Part shown: in pieces, positions 62,001 to 64,000 of the stretch
Layout: each line of letters begins with the position of its first letter
Position numbering within the stretch: position 1 is the first letter of the stretch
Origin: JAUVHV01 sp964523875
Lineage (GTDB): Bacteria; Omnitrophota; Gorgyraeia; JABMRG01
DNA: 64,000 bases
Assembly: GCA_964523875.1 (NCBI GenBank)
Contig: CAZGAS010000002.1
Coordinates: 17,132 to 81,131 of the forward strand
Direction of reading: 5' to 3'
Made by a program: the position numbers and the translations under genes
Notes under the pieces: generated by a model
Seen by the model: only the letters and a program-made list of their open reading frames with translations
What the model was told of the DNA's origin: nothing
The model's database searches: none

Positions 62001-64000
62001 AATTATGTTTCTCCTGAAACTGTTATAAATAATAGCATTGAACAATATTCAACTATTTACAATGATAATGGTCAAAAGATAAGTTTCGCAAGTCTTACAA
62101 CAGATGTTAACGGAGATCAAGAGAGGCAACAACATGAGAATATAACATATGACAGCCTGGGTAGAATGACAAGTGAGCACTTGATAAACTATTCTACCAA
62201 ATGGACACCCATGAAGCGCTATGATAAATATTATAATTATGACGACCTTTCAAATATCAGTAAGGTAAGAGAGGTCTCATATGACTCTTTTGGCGTAAAG
62301 GCTTCAGCAAGCGAGACAGCGTATCTGTACGGCTCTCTTGGCATGGTAAAGAACCAGCAGAAGCGGATATATGATGTTAATTCTGAGACAGGCGCGGAGA
62401 CATTATCAAGCAAGCAGATTACCAGTAATATGAGGTATGACTCTATAGGTAATGTTAGAAGCCAGCTTCTCGATTATTACGAAGGCTCTGACGGCCTCCT
62501 TTCAGGTATTACATCCTCAAAATATTCTTACAATATGTCTTATGATTTAAAGGGCAGAATATTATCACAAATTACAAAGTTTTTGAATGAATATGGAGTA
62601 AACACATATTTTAAGAGAGCTCTTTATATGTATGACGGCGCGGGAAATGTTGTACAGACTACAGAGTATAGATCCGATGCTAACAAGATATTTTTCGGAA
62701 AGACCGTAGTTAATATACTATACAGCTGGAATAAGCTAAGAAGAATCTGGGAAGCATACATGCGCATTACCAAGCGTTATGACAGGTACAATAATATGTA
62801 TAATGTGAAATCCGAAAACCTTGGTATTGTACCTCTTATAGGTTTGGCGGATCTTAATAACAGCTCGCTCATGAGAACCCCTAAGAAATTCAATACTTAT
62901 GATCTTAATGATGAGACATATGAAGTTATAGATCCGGTATATGATGGAGATGGCAATATTGTGTCAGGAAAAATTGAGATAAAAGATGCAAGTGGAAAGA
63001 TCACAGAAGTAGTAGTTGTTAATGAGACCAGCTATAACGATATAGGTAATGTTGTCTATCAGGATTTTGAAATCCGTGATGAAAACGGAGAAGTTAAAGA
63101 AAGAATAGTAATAGAGAATAGATATGGGGCAGTATTGATAGTGCCTGATACAGGAGAGCTTATAAGCTATCTTCTTACTCAAAATATGTATATATATGAC
63201 AAAGACAATAATCTCATTACGCGATCTGAGGTAATTAATCTATATACAAATCCGGTATGGGAGGAAGAGCGTATTGATCTAGGCGAAGATTATGAATATA
63301 TAGAAATAGATATGAAATCAAAGCCAAGGCTATACCAGCAGATAACCAGAGCGTATGATTCAGAGGGCAGTATTACACGAAGCGATACTGAGAACTTTGG
63401 CATATTGATTCTTAGTGAAATGAAAATCGGCTTAGATACTATAAGTCATATTCAGATTAAGGAAGAAGATCTCGAGGCATTTTTGAAAAGAATAGCAAGC
63501 CTTCTTGAGTTCGGTATTATTACACAGGAAGAAGCAGATTATATTATGAGTATTCTAAGCTCCGGCAGTACTGAGGGAACAGATAATCAGCCAGGCGTTC
63601 AAGAGAAGCCCTTAGCATCTATTGCAGGGCCTACACTATATAATGTTTTGGCAGGCCAGGGTATTAGTATGTCTCTTACAACCGGTGATACAAACCTTAG
63701 TTATAACGCTAAAACAGATGTTATGAGTGCGACAACATTAGATGGCACAAGAACTGAATACTCAGCCTCAGGCTCGACAAATGTTATAAAAGAATTTGAT
63801 GAAGATGGCAATCTCATAAAAGAGGTTACTACATATGAAGATAATGGCCAACAGATAATAGAGACAGTATATTATGGGGTACTTGGTAATCCAATAAGCT
63901 CAGAAAGAAAGATAGTCGAGGTTTATGAGGTAGGCCATATTAATGAGGGTATGCCAAAGAAGGTTACAGTTATTAGTTTTGCTGATCCAGATTTTAAGAA
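53022..64000 (+). CDS. Giant secreted Rhs/YD-like repeat protein with alternating helical blocks (3' end beyond window)
   Basis: One frame stays open from the ATG at 53022 to the window edge: at least 3,659 codons, counting a 100-N gap whose two sides are in the same frame. Residues 14-40 form a hydrophobic export signal; a second possible start is Met11. YD-like motifs recur throughout. One version, R-S-x-I-x-Y-x8-Y-x-E or close to it, occurs at residues 374, 530, 1631, 2201 and 2541, and classic forms such as YDSLGRM, YDLKGRI and YDGAGNV crowd the region after residue 3000. Between them lie acidic helical blocks (about residues 1165-1365, 1405-1617, 1655-1808, 2227-2527, 2560-2745, 2780-3000). 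No Rhs core DPxGxxGG motif or toxin domain is seen in the window. Cell-surface or secreted; function unknown. Confidence 0.88.
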   Translation, partial: MKVNEQENKYMRHSNYSLLLRTISWVVILTFSWQQITYGADLTSKRWEAQEKKVGRTYSVIEAIKQQKKQQDDIDRRAIAEYHRNAAVGSIFQDVHLNEYMQNMDQMFAAMQIQEQLWKARNLIKHAGNTYLPLKNPDGSMRYIWSRAGMTIAIINEYINDGYGNISFRDTYDMQYNDKGLLTSYDAKEVDRFGRTTYISWSNAEYSPDSVFYGGYDTQANKNLTAYVQKTVVHEEGDGGAVYEHHSFKHVYNAVYNGKDMASCNEEGWDEVRGEYNFVRNGMGYDSNHNLTSYHEEGFSQDQGQNWTDWSGSYHANPDVEDRYLLDSYQMKSWSEAANEVSTLDWQATYQGVRMASFTQTETTATGGTTVSTRSDIEYEGNLVTGYKDTYTDNNGAASTLEFTGTYDSRENLIHSIKKLTDAQGNVTTIENNAAYNSIRQLIGYEETALDGSGLSNNTIWSGTYDILGRLTSYHQEDVSSDNPEVTIVTDYTNITYDTTSQMADLDAVVHIFGTDANGKTVDITETTSRSDIGLDDRKALTSYIETMTRTGTNLYGYSVDIIITRSLAFETGIDSDDKTYAIKSVSDETAHTVGNSMISLPENWQDMPMEQRIAYLKLVDFSVSGIEVDFANLSSDEEENSAMQTAFVLGEDVTLSDGTVISLNPDTLSIHISTDKTSHNNYTGHMNSSGQSVGYEIISTSDATSDVLTTTVRSLIQYGVAGNMRSYHDFATSTLHNLTTDQTVSGITYDSASRMLAQTRVDHLYGTSSTGATVDTIYTYSQYDMAYDAQANIISYTEEETSSSFQTLKTTHVSGVTYNGLGQIYSKVIRSGQVSTFEGIDYNITSEQFVYSSVYNEKEQLIGGVNYXXXXXXXXXXXXXXXXXXXXXXXXXXXXXXXXXXTETLITEEVIDLANGTTMYYTIDSIGQRILVAEVETTGEIETTTIYQFDTDGSISGKTVETKTKNSSGRLGSWVTEEYVMLDDSYVFKEKTERSNFIYESDTVRDERFNTLEEMIVKKFSYDDGVLLSTTEVNLNLTGTVNMTIVDYDTDGTALSSETNALGTEGTLGLIHEYNFLDDLKSNFGVDVVKHCKESLYGDTDIETDYGLIGKAITYKQDIYMNIPLRMDIRTVFTWNMTYDEFGRTVSNENITLVCGRGIDQAFYALDIAQDIASWVSFYIDKLENMIISLTENWNDLNDAGKSDEALIVASEISSISNMVSALEDISSEANVAVGLASELLDAINADNNENTINNTRDALLAAIEDVAYSLAGFISGIESQLPAINIEISNLDILLSDLRSQMAAAEEANVPESNLQDLQDIIDGNSSLKDVYEDFYQDIEDILGQSYEVMEMNDSLSGGIPFGVNMQTASNEYNMVYNDLNQVVSYDITSTQYGNGKNEAYNAFYSCSLLLINITNFNDILTNVLTRIYQNLEALYGSEYNFSVLGQRYNERLSEIASLSVVSKAKAAELFEAIRLNEKESIVQAAKQEYQKSLDDLRGEILGSYLDAVSDIRDYQDVLDDLSVSIDDEQEEYNDQYSLYEKAQRATIRALGNNSPDYQDYLAYENLLKGIVDNIAAEIETLKDKRDAVMSLTVELSYIKDTLLKLKEKESVVEIALPSSLDTVSVSHRSSITYDINNQMAGYTENATSEEAIADSIWYSYGQVNSLYIQVEHMIKALVDKAAKLRDQAAVAETEAEQEYLVSEYQQIEARANDLSEILLTLEDASILTNNMLVAIQAGEDITLMQEEVLSKLETVNAQFFAVELIYSNDLDQAQQDLDSLREEAMQAHIAADNLRDSLRAIGQYTVEKQTEDGYEKLTYQIGTNGKAELVSKSVFIEAYDGELLKGETVYTYSVGSFENDLGEMRPLETLKQMLVITYAYDGLNRKITKDEQKYAYAIDGTESYKGKKLEQYSYDNLERTSEVSVEVYNSDNEHTGNRSTSYQYEGNTENIAREDVVTSWKVDDGTTVEFKESTRKVTEYSYADGKQMSKQIKGYSYLYSEDSTTEPPVEVVDETFVSWQIEEYEYTGDNITEKTVMVYAISIGKPCSMGEIVTTYDSEGISITGQTITSYKAESIEPVLPENFTRVDFSYETISIEIRSDFTHDETYPECVTGYISNSRYVDSDGNIVDVDVNKHKTWEEVSRLREEADAADEAVKNKEDSIKELEIFLNDFGLVNSDHVSMIEDAIFETKTLDMTRSNITYNEIGQIASYQDVSGQNLGILSLRASWLSIIEASNLYQYIEYIINNSDSEIQESKILALTDLLVIVDNAIDKARLLYEAISNKSEDIDALQQNLVLALESVYEEASSYYADAELITLSGLVSDASGITTMIEGFIDSAEGLLLIIDQDIADLKNIKFIISDPSAEVYESVYSQIYALEEDRKLFAGEDGIIVITGKLQLAFNNFKNAESDNDKRKYYTEIIGLLDDLEEKVLTYSQSVSTQVEEKQSLIESLSDLMSDSEYTSYTSDIEAAIDSASDELIIGLNVKNSIDFILKDINSMQNSFQIEVGQANTIISKAVRAASVVPFRSNVETATTRSDIVYDANGNISGYTEITAQTGIELESVWHIISIVSILEETIEDKYAVCNESDRRYIADIRFKVESIKNQLNALKAAVIADDSQALQVAQNNVFDSLISLTEASAEFLIMKEQDIYDIWVESDILNIIKSNLSDMLSRAERDVNPDDPASVAYLASLELSIDNIEKKAAGQEEILSGYQRRCDGARDIYDAISQLAAEIPYNLDTETEVIWSDGKYDSSGMLVSFKQKTISSGVSTSSAITAALEATSFIESINNALSNSAILGDKYLNSYTELKNAALELRQNIIHLAKALINSDDYSKILQEVNRLESELQSLLTDIKFDIESDFNVAIEDAAADISNIKDYDILQLLENGDYVAAFASAKYISDQFSSIVDSRNETRKMVNYLAELDGSAGAKAAFAYKSVSISNDTSYLTDDNDSYSELNDSLERVATIDDSNMRFINELDDKYAIVSNYVSPETVINNSIEQYSTIYNDNGQKISFASLTTDVNGDQERQQHENITYDSLGRMTSEHLINYSTKWTPMKRYDKYYNYDDLSNISKVREVSYDSFGVKASASETAYLYGSLGMVKNQQKRIYDVNSETGAETLSSKQITSNMRYDSIGNVRSQLLDYYEGSDGLLSGITSSKYSYNMSYDLKGRILSQITKFLNEYGVNTYFKRALYMYDGAGNVVQTTEYRSDANKIFFGKTVVNILYSWNKLRRIWEAYMRITKRYDRYNNMYNVKSENLGIVPLIGLADLNNSSLMRTPKKFNTYDLNDETYEVIDPVYDGDGNIVSGKIEIKDASGKITEVVVVNETSYNDIGNVVYQDFEIRDENGEVKERIVIENRYGAVLIVPDTGELISYLLTQNMYIYDKDNNLITRSEVINLYTNPVWEEERIDLGEDYEYIEIDMKSKPRLYQQITRAYDSEGSITRSDTENFGILILSEMKIGLDTISHIQIKEEDLEAFLKRIASLLEFGIITQEEADYIMSILSSGSTEGTDNQPGVQEKPLASIAGPTLYNVLAGQGISMSLTTGDTNLSYNAKTDVMSATTLDGTRTEYSASGSTNVIKEFDEDGNLIKEVTTYEDNGQQIIETVYYGVLGNPISSERKIVEVYEVGHINEGMPKKVTVISFADPDFK
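55627..55726. other. Assembly gap (100 N) inside the giant gene
   Basis: Exactly 100 undetermined bases in the YD-repeat region. The reading frame before (codons starting at positions divisible by 3) is the same as the open frame after it, so the frame holds if the length is as drawn. The true length is unknown. Confidence 0.95.

Noticed and set aside
53565..63182. Many short open frames on both strands in the giant-gene region
   Set aside because: They are shadows of the single long + frame that runs to the window edge; none has a ribosome binding site with family-like sequence.
53022..64000. Classical Rhs toxin
   Set aside because: No Rhs core DPxGxxGG motif, PAAR domain, toxin tip or immunity gene is visible. 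The C-terminus lies outside the window, so this remains open but unsupported.

Overview
The window is AT-rich, densely packed bacterial chromosome on which almost every gene is on the + strand. It is a scaffold: two 100-base N runs (3201-3300 and 55627-55726) sit inside repetitive sequence and look like placeholder gaps. The mix of housekeeping and biosynthetic genes, the many short dispersed palindromic repeats, the ECF sigma/FecR pair and above all a giant secreted YD-repeat-like protein fit a metagenome-derived member of Candidatus Omnitrophota (OP3) or a relative in the PVC neighbourhood. That assignment is an inference from style and gene content, not from a marker-gene comparison.

Layout. 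1-3105: end of rimO, then pgsA and pgpA (phospholipid head-group synthesis), convergent with thpR and cinA on the - strand. 3106-3861: divergent cinA/recA intergenic region with a 65-bp tandem repeat array and the recA promoter. 3862-8943: recA, a decayed htrA pseudogene, recX and alaS. 8940-22932: a tight run of histidine genes (hisD, B, H, A, F, I), tryptophan genes (trpE, G, D, C, F, an M20 peptidase, trpB, trpA), manC and ruvX. hisG, hisC and hisE are not in the window. 22933-34706: a structured dispersed repeat, an M16 peptidase, rpe, a phosphohexomutase with an in-frame repeat insertion, lepA, lepB, an exported CsgG-like zinc-ribbon protein, a second pgsA, der, plsY, and an ECF sigma factor with its FecR-type membrane anti-sigma protein. 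34775-47195: gpsA from a leaderless-looking promoter, tRNA-Pro(GGG), and an aspartate-family/isoleucine block (hom, thrC, an ApgM-like probable homoserine kinase, cstA, lysC, cimA) followed by valS. 47262-52845: an RsuA-type pseudouridine synthase, nadC, uvrB, birA and coaX.

53022-64000 is one open reading frame that runs off the right edge, at least 3,659 codons including the N gap. It has an N-terminal export signal and alternates Rhs/YD-like beta motifs with long acidic alpha-helical blocks. It is the most remarkable object here.

A second theme is repeats. At least five kinds of short repeat occur between genes: a 65-bp tandem array, a related 70/81-bp family with compensated stems, a 102-nt hairpin inside the his cluster, a 20-bp CCTGCC palindrome, and ACGCAATAC-type iterated words. 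Two more repeats lie inside coding genes (the phosphohexomutase and thrC) and are translated in frame.
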